Below are positions 28,171 to 37,046 of a stretch of 64,000 nt of DNA, piece by piece; the first letter of the stretch is position 1; each line of letters begins with the position of its first letter. Under the pieces are notes generated by a model. The model searched no databases. It had not been told where the DNA came from and saw only the letters and a program-made list of their open reading frames with translations. This stretch comes from Elioraea tepidiphila DSM 17972 (lineage in GTDB: Bacteria; Pseudomonadota; Alphaproteobacteria; Acetobacterales; Acetobacteraceae). The DNA lies in contig NZ_KB899915.1 of assembly GCF_000378465.1 (NCBI RefSeq), positions 1 to 64,000 of the forward strand, written 5' to 3'. A program made the position numbers and the translations under genes.

Positions 28171-30104
28171 TGTGTCGCCTCCAGGGCTCTGATGCGGTCT
28201 TGCGCTTCGGCCACACCGAGCGCGGCCGCGCGGCGGTACCAGGTGAGCGCGGCATTGCGGTCGGGCGGGATGCCACGCGCGCCGATCCGCTGGAGCTCGC
28301 GCGGATCGTAGGTGGCGCCCGTCGCGAGCGCCGCCTCGCCGCTGCCGCCCGCGGCCGCGAGCTCGAAGAAGCGGCGCGCGGCCGAGACATCGCCGAGGCG
28401 CATGAGTTCGCTGCCGCGGCGGAGCAGCATCTCGACCATCTCCGGCGCCATGCTCGGCGCCGGTGGCGCCGCGACGGCCGCGCTCGGTGGAGCTGCAGGA
28501 GCGGCAGGCGCGGGCGCAGCTGCGACGGGCGGCGGTGCAAGCGCGGCGGCGAGCACCCGCTCAACCTCCTCCAGTCGTGGCGCATCGGGCTCGGCGAAGG
28601 GCGCGATCGGTACGGGCGGCAGTTGGGATGCCAGCACCGCCTCCGCCGCCTCCAGTCGCGGCGTATCGGGCTCGGCGAAGGGCGCGATCGGTACGGGCGG
28701 CAATTGCGACGCCAGCACCGCCTCCGCCGCCTCCAGTCGCGGCGCATCGGGCTCGGCGAAGGGCGCGATCGGTTCCGGCGGCAATTGCGACGCCAGCACC
28801 GCCTCCGCCGCCTCCAGTCGCGGCGCATCGGGTTCCGCGAAGGGCGCGATCGGTTCGGGCGGCAGTTGGGATGCCAGCACCGCCTCCGCCGCCTCCAGTC
28901 GCGGCGCATCGGGCTCGGCGAACGGCGCGATCGGTTCCGGCGGCAGTAGCGACGCCAGCACCGCCTCGGCCCGCTCCAACCGGGGCGCCTCGGCCTCGGC
29001 GAACGGCGCGATCGGTTCGGGCGGGAGCAGCGATGCCAGCACCGCCTCGGCCCGCTCCAACCGGGGCGCCTCGGGCTCAGCGAACGGCGCGATCGGTTCC
29101 GGCGGCAGTAGCGACGCCAGCACCGCCTCGGCACGCTCCCACCGGGGCGCCTCGGGCTCAGCAAACGGCACGATCGGCTCGGTCGCCGGCGGGGACGCCG
29201 ACACCTGATCGGCGACCTCGGGACGCGGTGCCCGCGCCTCGGCGAACGGCACACCCGCAGCGAGGTGGGCGACCGCAGGCTCCGTTGGCGGCGGCGCCGC
29301 CTCGTCCCTGATCGCAACCCGCGCCGGTGTCGCGCCGGCCGACGGCGTCAGGACGGGCGTTCCGGCACCGGCCGTCCCCGCCACGTGCAGCCGCGCCTCC
29401 GATGGCGGCGTCTCGGTCGGAGGTTGGCGCCCGAGGACGATCACCAGCGCGACGCCCGCCGCGATCGCGGCACCGCCAACCGCGAGGCCGAACCGTCGAC
29501 CGCGTGCGGGTTGCGCGACTGCCGGCATCGCCGGGGCATTCGCCGCAACCGGGGGCGCGCCGGGCTTGCCGATCGCGGCCGCAAGCGCGGCGAGCGGTGG
29601 CGCGTGGACCGCGGGGGGCGTGGCCTCGGGCGGTCCCGCCGAGGGCGCCGGTTCGGCCGCGATCCCGGGCGGCGTCTCGCCTTCGATCGGCGCGGACGGC
29701 GTCTCGGCCGGCGCTGCCGGCACCGGCCCACGCGTCGGCGCGTCCGCATCGGTCGCGCCCAGCGCCTCGCGCAGCCCCTCGATCCAATCGAGATCGGCCG
29801 AGATCGTCAGGGGGTCCTGCCAACTGAACGCCTCGGTCAGCACCATCGGCAGCTCGGCCAGCACCTCGCGCCGCAGGCGGCGGTGGATGATCGGCAGATG
29901 GCCCGGGAAGCGCGCGGCGAAGCCGGTGGCCTTGAGCCGCTCCTGCAACAGCTGCTCGGCCCCCTGGGTCCAGCGCGGCTCGAGTTCCATGATCGCGAGG
30001 CCGAGCTCGGGATGCGCGAGCACGATCTCGACCGGCGGACCATCCGGCGTGAGCCGGCAACCGTCGATCACCCGCCATCCACCGCCGAGATGACGGCCGC
30101 GCAT
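28167..30104 (-). CDS. Membrane-anchored protein with nine 27-residue repeats and SEL1-like tail
   Basis: A 645-residue protein. Residues 1-110 form a folded N-terminal domain (WRVIDGCRLTPDG, VEIVLAHPELGLAIMELEP) reminiscent of nuclease-like or DUF-type domains. A Pro/Ala-rich linker and one TM (about 204-226) follow, so the rest is probably periplasmic. Residues 286-528 are nine copies of PFAEPxAPRLExAEAVLASxLPPxPI(A/V). The C-terminus (residues 560-645) has SEL1/TPR-like helices (ARRFFELAAAGGSGEAALAT, NAALTWYRRAAALGVAEAQD). ATG 30104 is the first good start; the frame further upstream looks non-coding. The stop overlaps the TAXI start. Confidence 0.7.
   Translation of the reverse strand: MRGRHLGGGWRVIDGCRLTPDGPPVEIVLAHPELGLAIMELEPRWTQGAEQLLQERLKATGFAARFPGHLPIIHRRLRREVLAELPMVLTEAFSWQDPLTISADLDWIEGLREALGATDADAPTRGPVPAAPAETPSAPIEGETPPGIAAEPAPSAGPPEATPPAVHAPPLAALAAAIGKPGAPPVAANAPAMPAVAQPARGRRFGLAVGGAAIAAGVALVIVLGRQPPTETPPSEARLHVAGTAGAGTPVLTPSAGATPARVAIRDEAAPPPTEPAVAHLAAGVPFAEARAPRPEVADQVSASPPATEPIVPFAEPEAPRWERAEAVLASLLPPEPIAPFAEPEAPRLERAEAVLASLLPPEPIAPFAEAEAPRLERAEAVLASLLPPEPIAPFAEPDAPRLEAAEAVLASQLPPEPIAPFAEPDAPRLEAAEAVLASQLPPEPIAPFAEPDAPRLEAAEAVLASQLPPVPIAPFAEPDTPRLEAAEAVLASQLPPVPIAPFAEPDAPRLEEVERVLAAALAPPPVAAAPAPAAPAAPPSAAVAAPPAPSMAPEMVEMLLRRGSELMRLGDVSAARRFFELAAAGGSGEAALATGATYDPRELQRIGARGIPPDRNAALTWYRRAAALGVAEAQDRIRALEATQ
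28521..29249 (-). repeat. Nine tandem 81-bp coding repeats
   Basis: Nine 81-bp units encode 27 residues each. On the coding strand, unit starts are at 29249, 29168, 29087, 29006, 28925, 28844, 28763, 28682 and 28601. The first and last units are diverged; the central seven are nearly identical, with paired variants (LERAEAVLASLLPPE in three units, LEAAEAVLASQLPP in four) that suggest recent stepwise duplication. Confidence 0.92.
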
Positions 30105-30408
30105 CCGCCGTTCGCCGTCCCACGTCCCGGGTTCGGCCGGGGGGCCGGAGGTGCCGTCTCCAGGACCGGTGTTGGGCTCGGACCGCTCCAAGAATGCTGT
30201 TCCCGTCTTACTATTGCGTGAGGCTACACCATGTGGTGGCGATCCTGCCAGCGCCACACGCACGGCATCGAATCGTCCGGGCTCTGCAACCACACGGCGC
30301 GGATCGTCACCATCGATCGGCCGGATCGGCCGCGCTTCTTTGACCCGATGCGCCCGGAACCCGACATTGCCGGGCAACAGCGGGCCCATCCCTGCGACGG
30401 AGGCTGAC
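30105..30408. other. Divergent intergenic region, no gene seen
   Basis: 304 bases between the repeat protein (minus) and the dioxygenase (plus). An AT-richer patch at about 30190-30235 probably holds promoters for one or both sides. No clear -35/-10 pair, operator or small ORF could be supported. A GGAGG site at 30399-30403 serves the dioxygenase. Confidence 0.5.
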
Positions 30409-31359
30409 ATGAGCACCATCGGACGCATCCACCACATCACCGCGATCGCGAGCGCCCCGGACCGCAACCTCGCCTTCTACGAGGGCGCGCTCGGATTGCG
30501 GATGATCAAGCAGACCGTGAACTTCGACGATCCGGGGGTGCACCATCTCTATTACGGTGACGGGACCGGCTCGCCAGGAACGATCCTGACCTTCTTTCCC
30601 TATCCCGGCGCGCGCCCCGGCCGGCACGGCACCGGCCAGGCCGAGGAGATCGCGTTCGCGATCCCCGCGGGCTCGCTCGAGTTCTGGCGGCAGCGGCTGA
30701 CAGGGCTCGGCCTCGCGGTCGAAGGCCCGGCGGAACGGTTCGGCGAACGCCTGATCGCGTTCAAGGACCATGACGGGCTGATGCTGGAACTGGTCGAGGA
30801 CGAGACGGCAGTCGGGCTGCCCGGTCGTGCAGCGGAGGACATTCCCGCCGCGCATGCGATCCGCGGCTTCCGTGGCATCACGCTCTGGGTCGAGGACCCG
30901 GCGGGAACCGCGCGCGTGCTGACCGAGGTGCTCGGCTACACGCCCGGGCCGGCCGAGGGGGCACGGCTGCGCTTCGTCCATCCCGGCGAGGGGATAGGGC
31001 GGATCGTCGATCTGCGCGCGGCGAAGGGGTTCTGGGCGGGCGCGATGGGCGCGGGCGTGGTGCACCACGTCGCGTTCCGGGCCGCAGACGACACGGCCCA
31101 GGCTGCGGCCACGGCCGCGTTGACGCCCCGGGGCATCCGCGTGACCCCGCAGCAGGACCGCACCTACTTCCGCTCGACCTATTTCCGCGAGCCGGGCGGG
31201 GTGCTGTTCGAGATCGCGACCGACGAGCCCGGTTTCGCGATCGACGAGCCGGTGGAGGCGCTCGGGTCGCGGCTGATGCTGCCGGCGCGCTACGAGCCGC
31301 ACCGGGCGGCGATCGAGGCGAACCTGCCGCCCTTGCGGCCGGCGCGCGACGCGGCATGA
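30409..31359 (+). CDS. Ring-cleaving dioxygenase, VOC superfamily (MhqO-like)
   Basis: This 316-residue protein has four VOC half-modules. Family landmarks are IHHITAIASAPDRNLAFYEG at the N-terminus, GVHHLYYGDGTGSPGTILTF, VVHHVAFRAADD and FREPGGVLFEIATDEPGF. His in IHHIT, His in VHHVAF and Glu in LFEIA are the likely metal ligands. Relatives such as Bacillus MhqO and MhqA cleave hydroquinone or catechol rings and are quinone-stress genes. The ATG has GGAGG five bases upstream. Its stop overlaps the hydrolase start (ATGA), as in mhq-type operons. Confidence 0.88.
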   Translation: MSTIGRIHHITAIASAPDRNLAFYEGALGLRMIKQTVNFDDPGVHHLYYGDGTGSPGTILTFFPYPGARPGRHGTGQAEEIAFAIPAGSLEFWRQRLTGLGLAVEGPAERFGERLIAFKDHDGLMLELVEDETAVGLPGRAAEDIPAAHAIRGFRGITLWVEDPAGTARVLTEVLGYTPGPAEGARLRFVHPGEGIGRIVDLRAAKGFWAGAMGAGVVHHVAFRAADDTAQAAATAALTPRGIRVTPQQDRTYFRSTYFREPGGVLFEIATDEPGFAIDEPVEALGSRLMLPARYEPHRAAIEANLPPLRPARDAA

Positions 31360-31979
31360 CCGGGCACGCGCATGTGGTGGAGGCGCCCGACGGCGCCTCC
31401 CCACGCCTCGCGCTCATGCTGCTGCACGGCACGGGCGGCGACGAGCACGATCTCGTCCCGCTCGGCCGCGAGGCCGTGCCCGACGCGGTGCTGATCGGCG
31501 TGCGCGGCCGGGTGCTGGAGCGCGGCGCGCCGCGCTTCTTCCGTCGGCTCGCCGAGGGCGCCTTCGACGAGGCCGATCTTGTCGCCCGCGCGGCCGATCT
31601 CGCGGCCTTCGCCGAGGCGGCATTCGCGCGCCATGCGCCGGGTCTGCCGCGGGCCGCGCTCGGCTTCTCGAACGGCGCCAACATCGCCGCCGCGCTGATG
31701 CTGCTGCATCCGCGCCTGCTCGACGCGGCGGTGCTGCTGCGGCCGATGGTGCCGCTTGTGCCCTCGGCGCTGCCCGACCTCGCCGGGCGGCGCGCGCTGA
31801 TCGCGTCGGGCATCGCCGATCCGCTCGCCCCGCCGGCCGAGGGCGCACGGCTCGCCGCCCTCCTGCGCGGGGCGGGTGCGGCGGTGCGCACGCTCGCAGT
31901 TCCGGCTGGTCACGGCCTGACGCGCGCGGATGTGAGCGCCGCCGCGTCTTTCCTCGCGCCCGCCGGCGTCGCAGGCTGA
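31356..31979 (+). CDS. Phospholipase/carboxylesterase family alpha/beta hydrolase (MhqD-like)
   Basis: A 207-residue hydrolase. LMLLHGTGGDEHDLVPLGR is the oxyanion region, LGFSNGAN holds the nucleophile Ser, SGIADPLAPP the Asp and PAGHGLTRAD the His. The size and motifs fit the YpfH/MhqD branch of the phospholipase/carboxylesterase family. It overlaps the dioxygenase gene by four bases, an arrangement also seen in Bacillus mhq operons. It probably acts on ring-cleavage products, which is an inference. Confidence 0.85.
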   Translation: MTGHAHVVEAPDGASPRLALMLLHGTGGDEHDLVPLGREAVPDAVLIGVRGRVLERGAPRFFRRLAEGAFDEADLVARAADLAAFAEAAFARHAPGLPRAALGFSNGANIAAALMLLHPRLLDAAVLLRPMVPLVPSALPDLAGRRALIASGIADPLAPPAEGARLAALLRGAGAAVRTLAVPAGHGLTRADVSAAASFLAPAGVAG

Positions 31980-32003
31980 CCGCGGATCAAGGGAGGACCC
32001 GCC

Positions 32004-33101
32004 ATGACGATCGGCCGCCGGAGCGTTCTGTTCTCCGCACTCGCCGCGCCCGCGATCGCGCGGGCCCAGGCGCAGAGTGGACACGCGCATCATCACGACA
32101 TGTTCCACTCGCTGCGCACGCCCGGCGCGATCCCCCTGCCACCGATCACCGCCGAGCAATGGGTGACCGACAGCCCCGCTCCCGCCGGCCCGCCCGGGCG
32201 GTGGGAGGCGCGCGCGCCGCTGCCCCTGCCGCGCAGCGAGATGGCCTGGGGGGTCGCCATGGCCGGGCGGCTGCACATCATCGGCGGCTACGGCAATCAG
32301 CGCGTCGACCGCAACTACCACCACGCCTACGATCCGCGCGCGGATCGCTGGGAGGATCGCGCGCCGGTGCCGCGCGGCGCGAACCATATCGCCGTCGTCA
32401 CTGCGGGTGAGACGATCTACGCGCTCGGCGGATTCCTGGAGCAGAACCGCACGCCGCACGGCGACTGCTTCGTCTACGAGGGCGCTGCGGATCGCTGGCG
32501 GACCATCGCCTCGCTGCCGCGCCCGCGCGGCGCGGGCGCGGCGGTCGAGCTTCAGGGCAAGATCCATCACATCGGCGGCGCGGGCGAAGGAGCGGACCGC
32601 GCCTCGGTCGGCTGGCACGAGGTCTACGATCCGGCGACGGACCGGTGGGAGCCACGCCGCCCCCTGCCCGGCGCGCGCGACCACACCGGCACCGTGGTGG
32701 TCGGCAACCTCATCCACGTCATCGGCGGCCGGTTCAACGATTTCGGCAACAACACGTATCTCCATCATGTCTACGACCCGGCGACCGACCGCTGGACGCT
32801 GCGCGCACCGCTGCCGACCGCGCGTTCCGGTCAGGGTGCCGCGGTGGTGAACGGGCGGATCTACATCTTCGGCGGCGAGGGCGGGGTCATCACGCCGCAG
32901 GGCGCGCAGGGCAACGTGTTCGGCCAGATGGAGAGCTACGACCCGGCGACCGACACCTGGCAGCATCACGCGCCGATGCCCACGCCGCGCCACGGGCTCG
33001 GGGCGGCGGCGATCGATGGGCGCATCTACGTGGCCGGCGGCGGGCCGATCCTCGGCGGCAGCGTCCAGTCGGCCGTGCACGAGGTGTTCATTCCGGGCTG
33101 A
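32004..33101 (+). CDS. Exported Kelch-repeat beta-propeller protein
   Basis: A 365-residue protein with a Tat-like signal (GRRSVLFSALAAPAIARAQ) and a His-rich stretch GHAHHHDMFH after the cleavage site. About six Kelch units follow, each with a GG pair and a YDPATDRW-like end (LHIIGGYG, IYALGGFL, IHHIGGAG, IHVIGGRF, IYIFGGEG, IYVAGGGP), enough for a six-bladed propeller. Function is unknown; secreted Kelch proteins include lyases, epimerases and binding scaffolds. AGGGAGG precedes ATG 32004. Confidence 0.85.
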   Translation: MTIGRRSVLFSALAAPAIARAQAQSGHAHHHDMFHSLRTPGAIPLPPITAEQWVTDSPAPAGPPGRWEARAPLPLPRSEMAWGVAMAGRLHIIGGYGNQRVDRNYHHAYDPRADRWEDRAPVPRGANHIAVVTAGETIYALGGFLEQNRTPHGDCFVYEGAADRWRTIASLPRPRGAGAAVELQGKIHHIGGAGEGADRASVGWHEVYDPATDRWEPRRPLPGARDHTGTVVVGNLIHVIGGRFNDFGNNTYLHHVYDPATDRWTLRAPLPTARSGQGAAVVNGRIYIFGGEGGVITPQGAQGNVFGQMESYDPATDTWQHHAPMPTPRHGLGAAAIDGRIYVAGGGPILGGSVQSAVHEVFIPG

Positions 33102-33183
33102 CGACGAGGCGGAACCCCAGCGAGGTTGACGCGTTCCGTCTTGCGGGAGCAGCCTTGCCTTTGCACTGACCGGAGAACGACAG

Positions 33184-33663
33184 ATGCACAAGACCCGAAA
33201 CGACATTGCGGCCAACGCCCGCAAGAGCGTGAGCGCGCTGCTGAACGCGCGCCTCGCCGACCTGATCGATCTGCAGCTCGCGCTGAAGCACGCGCATTGG
33301 AACGTGAAGGGGCCGAACTTCATCGCCCTGCACGAGATGTTCGACGCGATGACCGACAGCTACGACGCCCATGTCGACGACATGGCCGAGCGCATCACCG
33401 CGCTCGGCGGCACGGCGATGGGCAGCGTCCAGGCGGTCGAGAAGGCGACCTCGCTCGCGCCGTTCCCGGCCGACGTGTTCGACGGCATGAAGCTGGTCGA
33501 GGCGCTCGCCGAGCGCACGGCGGCACTGGCGAAGTCGGTGCGCAAGGGCATCGACGAGACGGCGGAGATGGGCGATGCCGACGCCGCGGACATTCTCACC
33601 GCCCTGTCGCGCCAGCTCGACAAGAACCTCTGGTTCCTGGAGGCGCACCTCCAGAAGGGCTGA
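33184..33663 (+). CDS. dps: DNA starvation/stationary-phase protection protein Dps
   Basis: A 159-residue ferritin-like protein that stores iron and shields DNA by consuming peroxide. The inter-subunit ferroxidase residues are visible in KHAHWNVKGPNFIALHEMFD (His, Asp and Glu) and DSYDAHVDDMAERI. A basic N-terminal tail (MHKTRNDIAANARKS) may bind DNA. GGAGAA precedes the ATG. It is a single gene, followed by a hairpin shared with the converging sbt genes. No OxyR or Fur box was recognised. Confidence 0.95.
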   Translation: MHKTRNDIAANARKSVSALLNARLADLIDLQLALKHAHWNVKGPNFIALHEMFDAMTDSYDAHVDDMAERITALGGTAMGSVQAVEKATSLAPFPADVFDGMKLVEALAERTAALAKSVRKGIDETAEMGDADAADILTALSRQLDKNLWFLEAHLQKG

Positions 33664-33713
33664 AGGGTTTGTTTCGCGCGTGGCCGCCCCAGCCCCACGC
33701 GCGATCCCGGGCC

Positions 33714-33734
33714 GCCAAAGGTTGAGCCTTTGGC
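33714..33734. terminator. Bidirectional hairpin between dps and the sbtA-sbtB pair
   Basis: GCCAAAGG (33714-33721), loop TTGAG, CCTTTGGC (33727-33734). It lies between two convergent stops, so it probably ends both transcripts. Confidence 0.55.
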
Positions 33735-33743
33735 AGCCGAGTA

Positions 33744-34055
33744 TCAGGCGTATTTCCCCGGGCGCAGCACCGTCGCGTCCGACACCCAGGCGAACACGGC
33801 GTAACGAGGGAACCAGTGCGCGGCGAGGCGATCCATCACCGCCTCGGCCATGTCCGGTCTGGCGACCGTCTCGATGCGGATCGTCGGTCCGTCGAAATCG
33901 GTCGGCCCTTCCACGTCGAGCGCGCGTTGCCAGCGCCCCTCGCCCGGCACGACGCTCCAGCCACGCACGCCCAATCCGGCGAGATCGCGCAAGAGATGCT
34001 CCCCGATCTCCGCCTCGGCGACGATGGTGATCAGCTTCAGCGTGCTTGCCATCAT
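33744..34055 (-). CDS. SbtB-like P-II family regulator
   Basis: A 103-residue PII-like protein. The fold starts LKLITIVAEAEIGEHLLRDL with the T-loop region near GVRGWSVVPGEGRWQRALDV and continues through PTIRIETVARPDMAEAVMDR and a late strand YAVFAWVSDATVL. Its start overlaps the SbtA-like permease stop (ATGA), the pairing known for bicarbonate transporter SbtA and its regulator SbtB, which senses adenine nucleotides in cyanobacteria. Ligand-binding residues could not be checked. Confidence 0.75.
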   Translation of the reverse strand: MMASTLKLITIVAEAEIGEHLLRDLAGLGVRGWSVVPGEGRWQRALDVEGPTDFDGPTIRIETVARPDMAEAVMDRLAAHWFPRYAVFAWVSDATVLRPGKYA

Positions 34056-35005
34056 CCCGCTCCCGCCATCGCCGCGTAGAGCGGCAGGCCGATCGTCAGG
34101 TTGAAGGGGAAGGTGATCGTCAGCGCGGCGGTCAGCGCGTAACCGGGGTTGGCATCGGGCAGCGCAAGCCGCACCGCGGCCGGGGCGGCGATGTAGGAGG
34201 CCGAGGCCGCCAGCACCGCCAGCATGGTCGCGCCGCCGGGCGAGAGCCCGACCGCAGTGCCGAGTGCCGCGCCGAGCGCGCCGTTGACCAGCGGTGCCGC
34301 GATCGCGAAGCCGAGCAGGAACGGGCCGACCCGCAGCACGTCGCGCGCGCGGCGGGCCGCCATCACGCCCATGTCGAGCAGGAACAGCGTGAGCGCGCCG
34401 GGGAATCCCGTGGCGAAGAACGGTGCCACCGGCGCATAGCCGCGCTCGCCCGCCAGCGCGCCGACGAGCAGGCCCCCGAGCAGCAGGACGATCGACTTGC
34501 CCGCCAGCACCTCGTGCGCGATCGCCGCGAACGCGCCCTCGCCGCGGCGGGCGAGCAGGATCGCGACCGCGATCCCCGGCGCCTCCATCACCGCGAGCAG
34601 CGCCGGCAGGTAGCCCTCGACCGGCACCGCGGCGGCTGCCAGCCAGGCGAGCCCGGCGACGAAGGTCACGGCCGAGACCGAGCCGTAATGCGCGGCGATC
34701 GCGCCCGCGTCCTCGGCGCCGAAGCGGCCCAGCCGGCGCAGCACGGGGTAGCACCAGAGCGGGATCGCCGCGCCGAGCAGGATCGAGCCCAGCATCGGTG
34801 TCGCGACCTCGGACGGAGCGGCGGCGGAGAGCGCCACACCCCCCTTCAGCCCGATCGCCAGCAGGAGGTAGATCGTGAGCCCCTGGTGCACCGGGTCGGG
34901 CAGGCGCAGGTCGCTGCGGATGAGCTGGGCGGCAAAGCCGAGGCCGAAGGCCAGCACCATCGGCTGCAGCAGGTTGATGCTGAGGAGGGTCAGCGCCGCG
35001 TCCAC
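34052..35005 (-). CDS. SbtA-like sodium-dependent bicarbonate transporter
   Basis: A 317-residue membrane protein with about ten hydrophobic segments. LRLPDPVHQGLTIYLLLAIG, KGGVALSAA, AAHYGSVSAVTFVAGL and MEAPGIAVAILLARRGEGAF are typical of the SbtA/DUF897 family, which takes up bicarbonate with sodium. GAGGAA six to seven bases upstream favours the GTG at 35005 over a TTG at 35023. It is followed by and overlaps the SbtB-like gene. No carboxysome or RuBisCO gene is in the window, so use for anaplerosis or carbon fixation cannot be told. Confidence 0.82.
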   Translation of the reverse strand: MDAALTLLSINLLQPMVLAFGLGFAAQLIRSDLRLPDPVHQGLTIYLLLAIGLKGGVALSAAAPSEVATPMLGSILLGAAIPLWCYPVLRRLGRFGAEDAGAIAAHYGSVSAVTFVAGLAWLAAAAVPVEGYLPALLAVMEAPGIAVAILLARRGEGAFAAIAHEVLAGKSIVLLLGGLLVGALAGERGYAPVAPFFATGFPGALTLFLLDMGVMAARRARDVLRVGPFLLGFAIAAPLVNGALGAALGTAVGLSPGGATMLAVLAASASYIAAPAAVRLALPDANPGYALTAALTITFPFNLTIGLPLYAAMAGAG

Positions 35006-35081
35006 GCTCGCTTCCTCGCACAACCGCTTGTGGCGGGGAAGGGCGATCGCCTACTGTCCCTGCCGGTCATAGGAACACAGC

Positions 35082-37046
35082 ATGAACGATCTGTTCAGCC
35101 GCGGCGCGCGCGCCGAGGCCGCCTACACCGCCAAGGACATCGAGGTGCTGGAGGGGCTGGAGCCCGTCCGCCGCCGCCCCGGCATGTATATCGGCGGCAC
35201 CGACGAGAACGCGCTGCATCACCTGGTCGCCGAGATCCTCGACAACTCCATGGACGAGGCGGTCGCCGGCCACGCGACCTTCATCGACGTCACGCTGGAG
35301 CGCGACAACTGGGTGAGCGTGCGCGACAACGGGCGCGGCATCCCGGTCGATCCGCATCCGAAGTTCAAGGACCGCTCGGCACTGGAGGTGATCCTCACCA
35401 CGCTGCATTCGGGCGGCAAGTTCGGCGGCAAGGTCTATGCGACCTCGGGCGGGCTGCACGGGGTCGGCGCCTCGGTGGTGAATGCGCTGTCGGAGCGGAT
35501 GGAGGTGGAGGTCGCGCGCGACCGCACGCTGTTCACCATGGCGTTCGTGCGAGGCAAGCCGCAGGGCAAGCTGAGGAACGCCGGGGCCGTGAACAACCGC
35601 CGCGGCACGACGATCCGCTTCCGCCCCGATCCGCAGATCTTCGGCACGGCGGCGTTCAAGCCGGCGCGGCTGTTCCGCATGTGCCGCAGCAAGGCCTATC
35701 TGTTTCGCGGTGTGGAGATCCGCTGGCGCTGCGATCCCGCGCTGCTGAAGGGCGATGACGCCACGCCGGCCGAGGCCGTGCTGCACTTCCCCGGCGGGCT
35801 TGCCGACTTCCTCGTCAGCGCCACGGAAGGCGCCGAGATCCTCACCCCCCGGCCCTTCGCCGGCGAGGCGCCGATGGAGGGCGGCGGGCGGGTCGAGTGG
35901 GCGGTGACCTGGCTGCTCGCCGGCGAGCCGTTCCTCAGCACCTACTGCAACACGGTGCCGACGCCGCAGGGGGGCACGCACGAGCAGGGATTCCGCGCCG
36001 CCCTGGTGAAGGGCCTGCGCGCCTATGGCGAGATGACCAACAACCGCCGCGCGGCGCAGATCACCGCCGAGGACGTGATGGGACCGGCCGCGGCGATTCT
36101 CTCGGCCTTCATCCGCGAGCCGCAATTCCAGGGCCAGACCAAGGAGAAGCTCACCACCGCCGAGGCCGCGCGCTGGGTCGAGGCTGCCGTGCGCGACCGC
36201 TTCGACCACTGGCTGACGGCGGACCCGGAGGAGGCGGCGAACCTGCTGGCCCTGGCGCTCTCCCGCGCGGAGGAACGGCTCGCGCGCAAGGAGAACGCGA
36301 CAGCGGCGCGCAAGACCGCCACGCGCAAGCTGCGCCTGCCCGGCAAGCTCGCCGACTGCTCGCGCGAGGAGCGCGAGGGCACGGAGCTGTTCATCGTCGA
36401 GGGCGACAGCGCCGGCGGCTCGGCCAAGCAGGCGCGCGACCGCGAGACCCAGGCCGTGCTGCCCTTGCGCGGCAAGATCCTGAACGTCGCCTCGGCCTCT
36501 TCCGACAAGCTGAAGGCGAACCAGGAGCTGAAGGATCTCGTCGAGGCGCTGGGCTGCGGGTCGGGCGCGCAGGCCCGGCCCGATGCGCTGCGCTACGGCC
36601 GCGTCATCATCATGACGGATGCGGATGTGGACGGCGCGCACATCGCCTCGCTGCTGATGACCTTCTTCTGGCGCGAACTGCCCGAACTGGTGCGACGGGG
36701 CCGCGTGTTCCTCGCCCAGCCGCCGCTCTATCGCCTGGTCGGCGCGGGCAGGACCGTCTATGCCAAGGACGATGCCGACCTGGAACGGGCGCGCAAGGCG
36801 TTCAAGCCCGGCACGAAGATCGAGGTGAGCCGGTTCAAGGGACTCGGCGAGATGCCGCCCGCCGTGCTGCGCGAGACCACCATGGACCCGCGCAAGCGCA
36901 CGCTGCTGCGCGTGGTGACGCCGCCCGAGCAGTTCGCGCGCACGCAGGACATCGTCGAGGCGCTGATGGGGCGGAAGCCGGAGCTCCGCTTCGCCTTCAT
37001 CCAGGAGAACGCGCGCAAGCTGGAAGCCGAGGCGGTGGACGTCTAG
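35082..37046 (+). CDS. parE: DNA topoisomerase IV subunit B
   Basis: This 654-residue type IIA topoisomerase ATPase subunit decatenates chromosomes. The GHKL region has [30 protein letters not shown] and [15 protein letters not shown]. The TOPRIM has [20 protein letters not shown] and [29 protein letters not shown]-type spacing and the short length favour ParE over GyrB. Its stop shares the palindrome CTAG with the stop of the converging ABC gene. Confidence 0.93.
   Translation: MNDLFSRGARAEAAYTAKDIEVLEGLEPVRRRPGMYIGGTDENALHHLVAEILDNSMDEAVAGHATFIDVTLERDNWVSVRDNGRGIPVDPHPKFKDRSALEVILTTLHSGGKFGGKVYATSGGLHGVGASVVNALSERMEVEVARDRTLFTMAFVRGKPQGKLRNAGAVNNRRGTTIRFRPDPQIFGTAAFKPARLFRMCRSKAYLFRGVEIRWRCDPALLKGDDATPAEAVLHFPGGLADFLVSATEGAEILTPRPFAGEAPMEGGGRVEWAVTWLLAGEPFLSTYCNTVPTPQGGTHEQGFRAALVKGLRAYGEMTNNRRAAQITAEDVMGPAAAILSAFIREPQFQGQTKEKLTTAEAARWVEAAVRDRFDHWLTADPEEAANLLALALSRAEERLARKENATAARKTATRKLRLPGKLADCSREEREGTELFIVEGDSAGGSAKQARDRETQAVLPLRGKILNVASASSDKLKANQELKDLVEALGCGSGAQARPDALRYGRVIIMTDADVDGAHIASLLMTFFWRELPELVRRGRVFLAQPPLYRLVGAGRTVYAKDDADLERARKAFKPGTKIEVSRFKGLGEMPPAVLRETTMDPRKRTLLRVVTPPEQFARTQDIVEALMGRKPELRFAFIQENARKLEAEAVDV

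Noticed and set aside
27830-29317. Long frames in several phases across the 81-bp repeats
   Set aside because: 81 is divisible by three, so every phase stays open when one unit is open; only the phase with the TM segment and SEL1-like tail is coherent.
28170-29317. CRISPR-like periodicity
   Set aside because: The repeats are coding, lack spacers and keep reading frame; no cas genes in the window.
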